This document shows, piece by piece, positions 17,000 to 25,726 of a stretch of 64,000 nt of DNA. The DNA lies in assembly GCA_944381405.1 (NCBI GenBank), contig CALWLA010000004.1:41822-105821 (forward strand), given 5' to 3'. Source of the DNA: an uncultured Lachnospiraceae bacterium (lineage in GTDB: Bacteria; Bacillota; Clostridia; Lachnospirales; Lachnospiraceae). Position 1 is the first letter of the stretch, and every line of letters starts with the position of its first letter. Under the pieces are notes generated by a model, which ran no database searches, had not been told where the DNA came from, and saw nothing but the letters and a program-made list of their open reading frames with translations. A program made the position numbers and the translations under genes.

Positions 17000-18406
17000 A
17001 TGGCTGAAACAGAAAAAAGACCTGTCAAGATAGTAGAGACCGTCCTGCGGGACGCGCATCAGTCCCTGATCGCGACCCGTATGCCCACGGAGGAGATGCT
17101 TCCGATCATCGACAAGATGGATAAGATCGGCTATTACGCAGTGGAGTGCTGGGGCGGCGCTACCTTTGACGCCTCCCTCCGCTTTTTGAAGGAGGATCCC
17201 TGGGACAGGCTGAGAAAGCTCAGGGCAGGCTTTAAAAACACAAAGCTGCAGATGCTGTTCCGGGGCCAGAACATTCTCGGATACAACCATTACGCAGACG
17301 ATGTGGTGGAATATTTCGTGCAGAAATCCGTTGCCAACGGCATCGACATCATCCGGATCTTCGACTGCCTGAACGACGTCAGAAACCTGGAGACCGCCGT
17401 CAAGGCCACCAAGAAGGAAGGGGGCCATGCCCAGATCGCCCTGTGCTATACCCTGGGCGACGCCTATACCCTGGATTACTGGAAGGAGCTGGCAAAACGG
17501 GTAGAGGATATGGGAGCGGACTCCCTGTGCATCAAGGATATGGCGGGACTTCTGTGCCCCTATCCGGCAGTGGAGCTGGTAAAGGCCCTGAAGGAAGGCA
17601 CCAGCATCCCCATCGACATCCATACCCACTATACCTCCGGCATGGCGGCCATGACCTACATGAAGGCGGTGGAGGCAGGCGCGGACATCATCGACACCGC
17701 ATGCTCTCCCTTTGCCCTGGGAACCTCCCAGCCTTCCTCCGAGGTAATGGTCAAGGCCTTCCAGGGAACCCCCTATGACACCGGCCTTAACGTGGACAAG
17801 ATGACGGAGATCTGCGACTACTTTGAGCCCTATAAGCAGGAGGTGCTGAAGAGCGGCCTTCTGAATCCCAAGGTCATGGGCGTCAACGTCAACACTCTGA
17901 AGTATCAGGTGCCCGGCGGCATGCTGTCCAATCTGGTAAAGCAGCTGAACGACGCAGGCAAGGGCGACAAGCTCCAGGAGGTGCTGGAGGAGATCCCCAG
18001 AGTCAGAAAGGACTTCGGTGAGCCGCCGCTGGTAACCCCCTCTTCCCAGATCGTGGGAACCCAGGCGGTGATGAACGTGCTGGCAGGGGAGCGCTACAAG
18101 ATGGTGCCCAAGGAGTCCAAGAAGCTTGCGGCAGGCGAATTCGGCCAGACCGTAAAGCCCATGAATCCGGAGGTTCAGAAGAGGATCCTGGGAGACGAAA
18201 AGCCCATTACCTGCCGTCCCGCAGATCTGCTGGAGCCCCAGCTTCCCAAGTTCGAAAAGGAAATGGCCCAGTGGAAGCGCCAGCCGGAGGACGTGCTGTC
18301 CTATGCCCTGTTCCCGGCTGTGGCAAAGGAGTATTTCCAGTACCGGGACGCTCAGGACACCGGCATCGACATGACAAAGGCAAAGGACGGCGCTTATCCG
18401 GTATAA
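17000..18406 (+). CDS. oadA: Oxaloacetate decarboxylase alpha / 5S-type carboxyltransferase subunit without biotin domain
   Basis: The 468-residue protein has the HMG-CoA-lyase-like TIM barrel (about residues 8-275) with ETVLRDAHQSLIATR, the catalytic-lysine region SLCIKDMAG and the metal-ligand HTHYTSG. A conserved PYC/OadA domain follows (about 290-460). The C-terminal biotinyl domain of many OadA proteins is absent, and biotin is supplied by the separate carrier at 15394. It transfers carboxyl between oxaloacetate/pyruvate and biotin. Last gene of the operon; a terminator follows at 18457. Confidence 0.93.
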   Translation: MAETEKRPVKIVETVLRDAHQSLIATRMPTEEMLPIIDKMDKIGYYAVECWGGATFDASLRFLKEDPWDRLRKLRAGFKNTKLQMLFRGQNILGYNHYADDVVEYFVQKSVANGIDIIRIFDCLNDVRNLETAVKATKKEGGHAQIALCYTLGDAYTLDYWKELAKRVEDMGADSLCIKDMAGLLCPYPAVELVKALKEGTSIPIDIHTHYTSGMAAMTYMKAVEAGADIIDTACSPFALGTSQPSSEVMVKAFQGTPYDTGLNVDKMTEICDYFEPYKQEVLKSGLLNPKVMGVNVNTLKYQVPGGMLSNLVKQLNDAGKGDKLQEVLEEIPRVRKDFGEPPLVTPSSQIVGTQAVMNVLAGERYKMVPKESKKLAAGEFGQTVKPMNPEVQKRILGDEKPITCRPADLLEPQLPKFEKEMAQWKRQPEDVLSYALFPAVAKEYFQYRDAQDTGIDMTKAKDGAYPV

Positions 18407-18456
18407 ACAAGACGCCGGAGGAAAGCGAAAAATGCTTTTTTGACAGATACAGTCAG

Positions 18457-18496
18457 CAGGGCGCAGCGGAAAAATGCTGCGCCCTGTAATTTTTTT
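18457..18496 (+). terminator. Intrinsic terminator of the decarboxylase operon
   Basis: CAGGGCGCAGC (18457-18467) and GCTGCGCCCTG (18476-18486) are perfectly complementary, followed by TAATTTTTTT. Confidence 0.9.
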
Positions 18497-18523
18497 GGAG
18501 AATCCGGAAAAATATGCTATAAT
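18495..18523 (+). promoter_or_regulatory. Promoter of the small secreted protein gene
   Basis: TTGGAG (18495-18500), 17 bp, TATAAT (18518-18523) with a TGC extended -10. It begins within the preceding terminator T-run. Confidence 0.75.
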
Positions 18524-18606
18524 AAAAAACACAACAGAAGGGACGTATCGTTACGGCCTGGAAGAGGCCGTGGGATACCGGTGCTCAGGAACAGGAGGAA
18601 CGGAAG

Positions 18607-18852
18607 ATGAAGAGAGTCCTGATCGGAAGCTTAACAGCGCTGGCACTGCTGGCAGCCGGAGGCATCAGCACCTTTGCCCATTGCCGGCAGTACGAATACG
18701 CCTGCAGCTTTGTGGACGAAAACGGAGACGGCATCTGCGATAACTGGGAGACCTGCGGCCATGGGACCTGTCCCGGGGGCAGGACCGGCGGAGGCCATCA
18801 CGGCGGCCACGGCCACCATTCCATGGGCGGCGGCAGACATTGCAGCTATTAA
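18607..18852 (+). CDS. Small secreted His/Gly-rich protein with a calcium-loop-like motif
   Basis: The 81-residue product has a signal peptide (about residues 1-24, ending STFA-H). A short cysteine-containing region follows with DENGDGICDNWE, matching the DxNxDGxxxD pattern of an EF-hand/dockerin-like Ca2+ loop. The tail is very rich in Gly and His (GGHHGGHGHHSMGGGRHC). It has five cysteines, so disulfides or metal ligation are possible. It has its own good promoter. I do not recognise a characterised family; metal binding outside the cell is a reasonable inference only. Confidence 0.75.
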   Translation: MKRVLIGSLTALALLAAGGISTFAHCRQYEYACSFVDENGDGICDNWETCGHGTCPGGRTGGGHHGGHGHHSMGGGRHCSY

Positions 18853-18868
18853 AAAGAAACGGATCGCG

Positions 18869-18904
18869 GGGACATATTTCAAGGAACCATCTGAAATATG
18901 TCCC
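18869..18904. repeat. 13-bp perfect inverted repeat upstream of ftsK
   Basis: GGGACATATTTCA (18869-18881) and TGAAATATGTCCC (18892-18904) are perfect inverted repeats with a 10-nt loop. No T-run follows, so this is a weak terminator at best. It could be an operator or an mRNA stem ahead of ftsK. Confidence 0.6.
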
Positions 18905-18945
18905 TCCTGTCTGATAACTGGAAGGATATGTTACGGAGGTAGTCA

Positions 18946-21900
18946 GTGCCAGCAGCAAACAGAAAAACAGGTACAAAAAAAGCGACGGGAAAGACCGGCG
19001 CCAAAAAGACCCAGTCCGCCCGGAGCACTGCGAAGCGCAGGCCGGACAAGCGGACCCTGGCAAAGAAAAAGCAGTTTTTCTCCGGGGAGCTGAAGGTGAT
19101 CGTCACGGCGGCAGTGGGCCTGTTCCTCTTTCTCAGCAACTTCGGCATCATGGGAGAGGTGGGCAACTTTTTTGCCCACATCGAGCTGGGGCTGTTCGGG
19201 CTGGCGGGCTATGTGTTCCCGCTGCTGCTGCTTTCGGCAGTGGTGCTGTATGTGAAGAACCAGGGCAGTTTTCTGGCGGTGACAAAGCTTGGGAGCGCTC
19301 TTTTGATGATCATCATCCTGAGCGCCCTAGCGCAGTTGCTCTTCGGAAAGGAGCAGGGACTTGATCCGGCGGTCTACTATGGGGAGGCGGTTTCAGGCGC
19401 CCTTTCCGGCGGAGCGGTTGGCGGCGTCTGCGCCAGCGCCCTGCGGAGCCTCACCGGTACCATCGGCGCGTACCTGATCCTCATCGTACTGCTGATCATC
19501 TGCATGGTATTTGTAACGGAGCGGAGCTTTGTCAGCGCCGCCCGCAGCGGCATGGAGAAAACCGCCCATGCAGCCAGGGAAGGACAGGAATGGGCCAGAG
19601 AGGCGGCCCTGGACCACCGTCAGAGACGGGAAGAGGCCAGGGAAAGGCGCAGGGAGAACGCCCGGGGCGTGGACTTTGGCGCCACCCTGTTGGGAGGCGA
19701 GGCCGGAGCAGGCAGCCTTTCAGAGGAACGGCTGGCGGACGCCGCAAGGCTTTATGCAGGCTATGGACGGGAGCTGATGGGAGATCAGCCGGGGCTTGCG
19801 GACGTGGACGACGGAACAGGACACGGCCCTCTGCGGAAGATCAGCCATGGCCCTCTGGACGATTCCTGCTACGATACCCAGATATTGGGAGACAAGGCGG
19901 CTTCTGAAGCGGATTTTTCTACGGATGCCTTTTCCGATGGAACGGTTTCCGAGGAAGGGATGACAGCTTTTTCAGAGCCGGATTATGAGGATGACAGCGT
20001 GCCCTTTGAGGAAACGGAGGAGGATGTGTATAAATCCTACCGGTTCGATCAGCAGCGGGAAGGCCTTCGGCTGTCAGAGGCAGGCCACTACGGCTATGCC
20101 GCAGGCACCGGCCTTGGAGCCAGGGAATCCCGGCCGGAGCGGGCCGGTATGAACGCCTTCCGCAGACTGGAGGAAGGGGAAACGGCGGCAGCACAGGAAG
20201 AGAGGCAGGATATTCCGGAGGAATTTGCGGAGCCGGAGCTTTATGGAGAAACGCCGGAGCCGGAAGCTGCTTCAGAAGAAGACCTGTCCTCTGAGGAGAT
20301 GGAGGGTGCGGGAACCAGCTTTGGTGAGGTTTCGGGGGATCGTCGGAGCCCGGAAGCGCACCGGACTCCCGAGGATCGTCAGAGCCCGGAAGCCCATCGG
20401 ATTCCTGAGGAGCACCGGCAGGCAGCTGTTACCGCTTCGGGAAAACCCCTTGAGGATACCTCCTGGGAGGCGGATGAGATTCTGCAGAAAAAGCTGGGCG
20501 GAAGCACTTCGGCCCGGGCGGAGGAACCGGCTGCACCGGCAGAACCGAAAAAGGCGGAGGCTCCCACAGCGGCGGAAAACAAGGCGGTGGCCGCCCAGAT
20601 CCAGCAGAAGGCGGCGGAGCGGCCTCCCTATCAGTTCCCGCCCCTGCGGCTTTTGAAAAAGGGCCCCAGGATGTCCTCCTCCAATCAGCAGGAGCTGCGG
20701 GAGACGGCGGCCAAGCTGCAGCATGTGCTTCAGACCTTTGGCGTTGGAGTCAAGGTGACCAACGCCTCCAGAGGCCCTTCCGTCACCCGTTACGAGCTGA
20801 CTCCGGATGTGGGTGTGAAGGTGTCCCGGATCACCTCCTTGAGCGACGATATCAAGCTGGCATTGGCGGCGGCGGACATCCGCATCGAAGCCCCCATCCC
20901 CGGCAAGGCGGCGGTGGGTATCGAGGTACCCAACAAGGACAACTCCATGGTATATTTCCGGGACATCATCGACACGGAGGAGTTCCGGCAGCATAGATCC
21001 CATCTGGCCTTTGCCATCGGAAAGGACATCGCCGGAAAGACCGTCATCGGCGATCTGGCGAAGATGCCCCATCTGCTGATCGCAGGCGCTACCGGTTCCG
21101 GTAAATCCGTGGGAATCAACACCCTGATCATGTCCCTGCTGTACAAGTCTGCGCCGGAGGACGTGCGGATGATCATGATCGATCCGAAGGTGGTGGAGCT
21201 CTCCGTTTACAACGGCATTCCCCATCTGCTGATTCCGGTGGTGACGGACCCGAAAAAGGCGGCCAGCGCCCTGAACTGGGCGGTGGCGGAGATGACCCAG
21301 CGCTACAAGAAATTTGCGGAGACAGGGGTCCGGGACCTGAAGGGCTATAATCAGAAAGCCCAGGAGGTGCGCAGCAGGCTTCAGGGACAGACGGAGGCGG
21401 AGCTTCCCGCAAAGATGCCCCAGATCGTCATCATCATCGACGAGCTGGCGGACCTGATGATGGTGGCGCCGGGAGAGGTGGAGGACGCCATCATCCGGCT
21501 GACCCAGCTGGCAAGAGCTGCGGGTATCCATCTGGTGATCGCTACCCAGAGGCCCTCGGTCAACGTCATTACCGGACTGATCAAGGCCAACGTGCCCAGC
21601 CGTATTGCCTTCAAGACTGCCTCCGGAACCGATTCCAGAACGATCCTGGACATGAACGGAGCCGAAAAGCTGCTGGGCTCCGGAGATATGCTGTTCTTCC
21701 CCTCAGGGGCTGCAAAGCCCAGCCGCGTGCAGGGCTCCTTCGTCTCTGACGGAGAGGTGCAGGCGGTGGTGGACTTCCTCACCAGCCACGGAGAGGCGGA
21801 TTACAGCGACGAGATCGGAAACGCCCTTCTGCAGGAGAGCGGAACAGCCTCTGAAGCAGGCGGCGGCAGCGCTTCCGCAGGGGACGAATATTTTGCGGAT

Positions 21901-22101
21901 GCCGGGCGGCTCATCATCGAGAAGGAAAAGGCCTCCATCGGCATGCTGCAGCGGATGTTCAAGATCGGTTTCAACCGGGCGGCCCGGATCATGGACCAGC
22001 TGGCGGAGGCCGGCGTGGTAGGCCCGGAGGAGGGTACCAAGCCCAGGAAGATCCTCATGACAAAGGAAGCCTTTGAGGAATTTCTCCGGAGTATGGAATA
22101 A
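18946..22101 (+). CDS. ftsK: DNA translocase FtsK/SpoIIIE
   Basis: Translation starts at GTG 18946, seven bases after GGAGGT. The 1051-residue protein has a basic N-terminus and four or five membrane segments (about residues 45-200). A long acidic, low-complexity linker follows (about 230-555), containing a tandem SPEAHR-x-PE unit. The motor domain has Walker A GATGSGKS (714-721) and Walker B VIIIDELADLMM, and a winged-helix gamma domain that reads KOPS/SRS-type DNA is at the C-terminus (about 985-1051). It pumps chromosomal DNA through the division or sporulation septum. FtsK and SpoIIIE cannot be told apart by sequence here. Confidence 0.96.
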   Translation: MPAANRKTGTKKATGKTGAKKTQSARSTAKRRPDKRTLAKKKQFFSGELKVIVTAAVGLFLFLSNFGIMGEVGNFFAHIELGLFGLAGYVFPLLLLSAVVLYVKNQGSFLAVTKLGSALLMIIILSALAQLLFGKEQGLDPAVYYGEAVSGALSGGAVGGVCASALRSLTGTIGAYLILIVLLIICMVFVTERSFVSAARSGMEKTAHAAREGQEWAREAALDHRQRREEARERRRENARGVDFGATLLGGEAGAGSLSEERLADAARLYAGYGRELMGDQPGLADVDDGTGHGPLRKISHGPLDDSCYDTQILGDKAASEADFSTDAFSDGTVSEEGMTAFSEPDYEDDSVPFEETEEDVYKSYRFDQQREGLRLSEAGHYGYAAGTGLGARESRPERAGMNAFRRLEEGETAAAQEERQDIPEEFAEPELYGETPEPEAASEEDLSSEEMEGAGTSFGEVSGDRRSPEAHRTPEDRQSPEAHRIPEEHRQAAVTASGKPLEDTSWEADEILQKKLGGSTSARAEEPAAPAEPKKAEAPTAAENKAVAAQIQQKAAERPPYQFPPLRLLKKGPRMSSSNQQELRETAAKLQHVLQTFGVGVKVTNASRGPSVTRYELTPDVGVKVSRITSLSDDIKLALAAADIRIEAPIPGKAAVGIEVPNKDNSMVYFRDIIDTEEFRQHRSHLAFAIGKDIAGKTVIGDLAKMPHLLIAGATGSGKSVGINTLIMSLLYKSAPEDVRMIMIDPKVVELSVYNGIPHLLIPVVTDPKKAASALNWAVAEMTQRYKKFAETGVRDLKGYNQKAQEVRSRLQGQTEAELPAKMPQIVIIIDELADLMMVAPGEVEDAIIRLTQLARAAGIHLVIATQRPSVNVITGLIKANVPSRIAFKTASGTDSRTILDMNGAEKLLGSGDMLFFPSGAAKPSRVQGSFVSDGEVQAVVDFLTSHGEADYSDEIGNALLQESGTASEAGGGSASAGDEYFADAGRLIIEKEKASIGMLQRMFKIGFNRAARIMDQLAEAGVVGPEEGTKPRKILMTKEAFEEFLRSME

Positions 22102-22106
22102 AATCT

Positions 22107-22147
22107 CACCCGTTCAGATGATTTTTTGTCTGAGCGGGTGTTTTTTT
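22107..22147 (+). terminator. Intrinsic terminator after ftsK
   Basis: CACCCGTTCAGA (22107-22118) pairs with TCTGAGCGGGTG (22129-22140) with one G-U pair, then seven T. Confidence 0.9.
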
Positions 22148-22157
22148 GCCGGAAGTA

Positions 22158-22166
22158 TGTTATGAT
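22158..22166 (+). promoter_or_regulatory. Extended -10 promoter candidate for fhs
   Basis: TGT-TATGAT at 22158-22166. The -35 position (22138-22143) is poor, so dependence on the extended -10 is assumed. Confidence 0.45.
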
Positions 22167-22184
22167 GGAGCCACGAGGAAGCGC

Positions 22185-22288
22185 CCTTCGAGCGTATCAT
22201 TATGCTGTGAAGAACACGGCCCGAGTAAGGAAATATCCTTCGGGTGTACCATTATGCCGTGAAGAACACGGCTCAAATAAGGAAAGGG
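22185..22288 (+). repeat. Tandem 52-bp duplication in the fhs leader
   Basis: Two copies, 22185-22236 and 22237-22288, differ at seven of the first 49 positions, and all seven changes are transitions. Each copy can form a hairpin GCYGTG-AAGAA-CACGGC (22204-22220 and 22256-22272); the U-G pair of copy 1 becomes C-G in copy 2. A further stem spans the junction: CCCG (22220-22223) with CGGG (22241-22244) and AAGGA (22227-22231) with TCCTT (22236-22240). The fhs ribosome site follows the second copy. Confidence 0.75.
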
Positions 22289-22299
22289 GAATGATTGAG

Positions 22300-23976
22300 A
22301 TGGGTTTTAAGAGTGACATTGAGATTGCACAGGAAAACGTCAAGCTGCCGATCAAAGAGGTAGCGGCCCGCTACGGCATCGATGAGGACGAGCTGGAGCT
22401 TTATGGAAAATATAAGGCAAAGCTCTCCGACGAGCTTCTGGCCCGCATCGAAAAGAACCCGGACGGAAAGCTGGTGCTGGTAACGGCCATTAACCCGACG
22501 CCGGCAGGCGAGGGAAAGACCACCACATCCATCGGTCTGGCAGACGCCATGAACCTTTGCGGACATAAGACCATGCTGGCCCTCCGGGAGCCCTCCCTGG
22601 GACCCTGCTTCGGCATCAAGGGCGGCGCTGCAGGCGGCGGCTATGCGCAGGTGGTTCCCATGGAAGACCTGAATCTGCATTTCACCGGCGACTTCCACGC
22701 CATCACCTCCGCCAACAACCTGCTGGCGGCCATGCTGGATAACCATATCAATCATGGCAACGCCCTCCGCATCGACACCCGGCAGATCCTCCACAAGCGC
22801 TGTGAGGACATGAACGACCGGGCCCTGCGCAGCATCGTCATCGGTATGGGCGGCAAGGCCAACGGCTTTGTACGGGAGGACCATTTCGTGATCACCGTAG
22901 CCACGGAGATCATGGCCATCCTCTGCCTGGCAACGGATATGGAGGATCTGAAAAAGCGCCTGGGAGACATCGTCGTGGCCTATAACCTGGACGGCGATCC
23001 GGTAACGGCGCGGGATCTCAAGGCGGTGGGCTCCATGGCAGCCCTGCTGAAGGATGCCATCAAGCCCAACATGATCCAGTCCCTGGAGCACACCGGTGCC
23101 ATCATCCACGGCGGCCCCTTTGCAAACATCGCCCACGGCTGCAATTCCGTGATCGCCACCAAGGCGGCTCTGAAGCTGGCGGACGTAGTGGTGACGGAGG
23201 CAGGCTTCGGCGCTGATCTGGGGGCGGAGAAGTTCCTGGACATCAAGTGCCCCAAGGCGGGTCTCAAGCCGGATGCGGTGGTGCTGGTTGCCACCATCCG
23301 CGCCCTGAAGTACAACGGCGGCGTGCCCAAGACCGAGCTCAACCAGGAAAATCTGGAGGCTCTGAAAAAGGGCATCGTGAACCTGGAAAAGCACATCGAG
23401 AACCTGCAGAAGTACCATGTTCCGGTGGTTGTGACCCTGAACAAGTTTACGGCGGATACGGAAGCGGAGATCAGCTTTGTAAAGAGCTTTGTACAGGAGA
23501 GAGGCTGCTCCTTTGCTTACTCCGACGTATGGGCAAAGGGCGGCGAAGGCGGCAGAGAGCTGGCACAGGAGGTCTGGAAGGCCCTTACGGAAAAGAAATC
23601 CGAATATGCGCCCCTCTACGATGCAAAGGCTCTGAGCTATGAGGAAAAGGTAGAGACCATTGCCCGGGAAATCTACGGAGCGGATGGTGTCGTATTTGCC
23701 CCCAAGGCGAAAAAGGAACTGAAGAAGATCGCGGACATGGGCTATACGGGACTTCCGGTCTGCATGGCCAAGACCCAGTACTCCTTGAGCGACGATCCGG
23801 CAAAGCTGGGACGTCCCCAGGGCTTTGAGATCACGGTCAGAGACGCCTACATTTCCGCAGGCGCAGGCTTTGTGGTTTGCCTGACCGGCGACATCATGAC
23901 CATGCCGGGACTTCCGAAGGTACCTGCAGCAGAGGGCATCGACGTGGTAGACGGAAAGATCACGGGACTTTTCTAA
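22300..23976 (+). CDS. fhs: Formate-tetrahydrofolate ligase
   Basis: The product from ATG 22300 ([11 protein letters not shown]) has 558 residues, the normal family length. The in-frame ATG at 22291 is too close to the AAGGAAAGGGGA ribosome site, and an upstream extension through the leader repeat is not credible. The enzyme makes 10-formyl-THF from formate, THF and ATP. Conserved P-loop-like [14 protein letters not shown], the [22 protein letters not shown] segment and a C-terminal [12 protein letters not shown] are all present. It supplies one-carbon units for purine synthesis and, in acetogens, the methyl branch of the Wood-Ljungdahl pathway. No other pathway gene lies nearby. Confidence 0.97.
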   Translation: MGFKSDIEIAQENVKLPIKEVAARYGIDEDELELYGKYKAKLSDELLARIEKNPDGKLVLVTAINPTPAGEGKTTTSIGLADAMNLCGHKTMLALREPSLGPCFGIKGGAAGGGYAQVVPMEDLNLHFTGDFHAITSANNLLAAMLDNHINHGNALRIDTRQILHKRCEDMNDRALRSIVIGMGGKANGFVREDHFVITVATEIMAILCLATDMEDLKKRLGDIVVAYNLDGDPVTARDLKAVGSMAALLKDAIKPNMIQSLEHTGAIIHGGPFANIAHGCNSVIATKAALKLADVVVTEAGFGADLGAEKFLDIKCPKAGLKPDAVVLVATIRALKYNGGVPKTELNQENLEALKKGIVNLEKHIENLQKYHVPVVVTLNKFTADTEAEISFVKSFVQERGCSFAYSDVWAKGGEGGRELAQEVWKALTEKKSEYAPLYDAKALSYEEKVETIAREIYGADGVVFAPKAKKELKKIADMGYTGLPVCMAKTQYSLSDDPAKLGRPQGFEITVRDAYISAGAGFVVCLTGDIMTMPGLPKVPAAEGIDVVDGKITGLF

Positions 23977-24017
23977 AAAGAAAACAGACGCTTTCAGAGC
24001 GAAGAAAAACAAGCAAC

Positions 24018-24048
24018 GCGGCAGGCGGCCAGGCAATACGCCTGCCGC
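24018..24048. other. Hairpin between fhs and the murE-like gene
   Basis: GCGGCAGGCG (24018-24027) and CGCCTGCCGC (24039-24048) are perfect complements with an 11-nt loop. There is no T-run, so it may stabilise an mRNA end or act as a partial terminator. Confidence 0.5.
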
Positions 24049-24080
24049 CTACTATTGAGAAATAGCGGAGGAAGAAAAAA

Positions 24081-25640
24081 ATGGACAAGCTTTCGGAATG
24101 GCTTTCCGGAATGGAATATCAGCTTTTGCAGGGAGACCCGGAGCAGCCGGTTTCCGAGGTGGTCTACGATTCCAGAAAGGCCGCCCCCAATACGGTATTT
24201 GTCTGCATGACAGGCACCAGGACCGATTCCCACAATTTTATACCGGAGGTCTATGAAAAGGGCTGCAGGGCCTTTGTGGTGGAAAAGGACCGGCAGCAGC
24301 TGATGGAGGAAAATCCGGAGGCAGCAGCGGTGCTTTTCGGGAAGGCGCAGAAGGAGCCGGGAGGACAGCAGGAAGAGGCTTTTGGAAAACAGCCTGCGGT
24401 GATCCGGGTGGAAAACGCCAGACATGCCCTGGCGCTGCTGTCTGCGGCCCGTTTTTCCTTCCCGGCCCGCAGGATGACTATGATCGGCATTACCGGCACC
24501 AAGGGCAAGACCACCACGGCAGCCCTGCTGAAATCCATTCTGGAGCACTGCGGGAAAAAGGTGGGCCTCATCGGCACCAACGGCTGCGAGATCGCAGGGG
24601 TTCATTACAATACCAACAACACGACGCCGGAGAGCTATGAGCTGCACCAGCGCTTTGCTCAGATGCTGGAGGCAGGCTGCGAATACGCGGTGATCGAATG
24701 CTCCTCCCAGGGCTTCAAGATGCACAGGACGGACGGCATCCTGTTTGACTACGGCCTGTTCCTGAACATCAGCCCGGACCACATCGGCCCCTTAGAGCAC
24801 AAGGATTTTGCGGAATACTTAAGCTGCAAGGCAAAGCTCTTTACCCAGTCCAAAACCGGCGTCATCAATCTGGACGATCCCCACGCCCGGGAGATCATGG
24901 CAGGGGCTTCCTGCAGGTTCTATACCTATGGCATGAACCCGCCTGCGGACCTCTGGGCAAAGGAGCCGGAGTATCTTGCGGAAAAGGACTTTTTCGGCAT
25001 CCGCTTCCAGACCGAAGGCCTTCTTTCCGGCGCATACCGGCTGTCCCTTCCGGGAGAGTACAATATCTCCAATGCCCTGGCGGCCCTTCTGGTCAGCAGC
25101 CTACTGCAGCTGCCGGACAGCAAAGTGGCGGAGGCCCTCAGCCAGATCCGGGTAAAGGGCCGGATGGAGATCGTCTATCAGTCGGAGAAATTCCAGATGC
25201 TGGTGGACTACGCCCACAACGAAGCCAGCATGGAAAATCTGCTGAAGGCCCTGCGGCACTATAAGCCCGGACGGCTGGTGGTGGTATTCGGCTGCGGCGG
25301 AAACCGTTCCGTGGAACGGCGGACCGGCATGGGCGCTGCGGCGGCCCAGCTGGCAGACCATACCATCCTGACAGCGGACAATTCCCGGTTTGAACGCACG
25401 GAGGACATCATCGCGGATATCCGGAAGGCATACCTTGCGGCAGGAGGAAGCCAGGAGGCCCTGCAGGAGATCCCGGATCGCCGGGAGGCAATCCGCTATG
25501 CGGCGGCCCATGCGGAACCGGGAGACCTGATCGCCGTCATCGGAAAGGGACACGAGGATTACCAGGAGGCGGAGGGAAAACGGGTGCATTTCTCCGACCG
25601 GGAGGAGATCCTGGAGGCAGTGAAGCTGCTGGAAAAATAA
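24081..25640 (+). CDS. murE: Mur ligase family protein, MurE-like (UDP-MurNAc-tripeptide synthetase)
   Basis: The 519-residue protein has the three Mur ligase domains. The N-terminal UDP-binding domain (about 1-105) contains an extra polar loop near 80-105. The central ATPase has GITGTKGKTTT (Lys143), and a C-terminal domain starts near residue 345. MurE adds the third stem-peptide residue to UDP-MurNAc-L-Ala-D-Glu. The usual meso-diaminopimelate specificity motif DNPR reads DNSR here (433-436), so the amino acid added is uncertain and this may be a second, specialised paralogue. No dcw-cluster neighbours are present. Confidence 0.85.
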   Translation: MDKLSEWLSGMEYQLLQGDPEQPVSEVVYDSRKAAPNTVFVCMTGTRTDSHNFIPEVYEKGCRAFVVEKDRQQLMEENPEAAAVLFGKAQKEPGGQQEEAFGKQPAVIRVENARHALALLSAARFSFPARRMTMIGITGTKGKTTTAALLKSILEHCGKKVGLIGTNGCEIAGVHYNTNNTTPESYELHQRFAQMLEAGCEYAVIECSSQGFKMHRTDGILFDYGLFLNISPDHIGPLEHKDFAEYLSCKAKLFTQSKTGVINLDDPHAREIMAGASCRFYTYGMNPPADLWAKEPEYLAEKDFFGIRFQTEGLLSGAYRLSLPGEYNISNALAALLVSSLLQLPDSKVAEALSQIRVKGRMEIVYQSEKFQMLVDYAHNEASMENLLKALRHYKPGRLVVVFGCGGNRSVERRTGMGAAAAQLADHTILTADNSRFERTEDIIADIRKAYLAAGGSQEALQEIPDRREAIRYAAAHAEPGDLIAVIGKGHEDYQEAEGKRVHFSDREEILEAVKLLEK

Positions 25641-25654
25641 AACAGAAAACAGAT

Positions 25655-25688
25655 CATCCTTTCAACAAAAAAGGATGAAGGTGTTTTT
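25655..25688 (+). terminator. Probable terminator after murE
   Basis: CATCCTTT (25655-25662) and AAAGGATG (25670-25677) form a perfect stem. A TTTTT run follows after six bases (25684-25688), which is farther than usual. Confidence 0.55.
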
Positions 25689-25726
25689 GAAGGGATCGTC
25701 TCCGGCGGCAGTTCAAGCGGCGGAAA

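Noticed and set aside
16355..18532. Long minus-strand open frame (725 codons) opposite oadB and oadA
   Set aside because: Shadow frame; it crosses the operon terminator and shows no domain.
22126..22299. Fhs starting at 22126 with a 58-residue extension
   Set aside because: The extension reads through the ftsK terminator T-run and the leader repeat; the family N-terminus begins at MGFKSD.
22166..22299. Tetrahydrofolate riboswitch upstream of fhs
   Set aside because: The leader is two diverged copies of one hairpin unit and lacks the conserved THF aptamer pattern as I know it.
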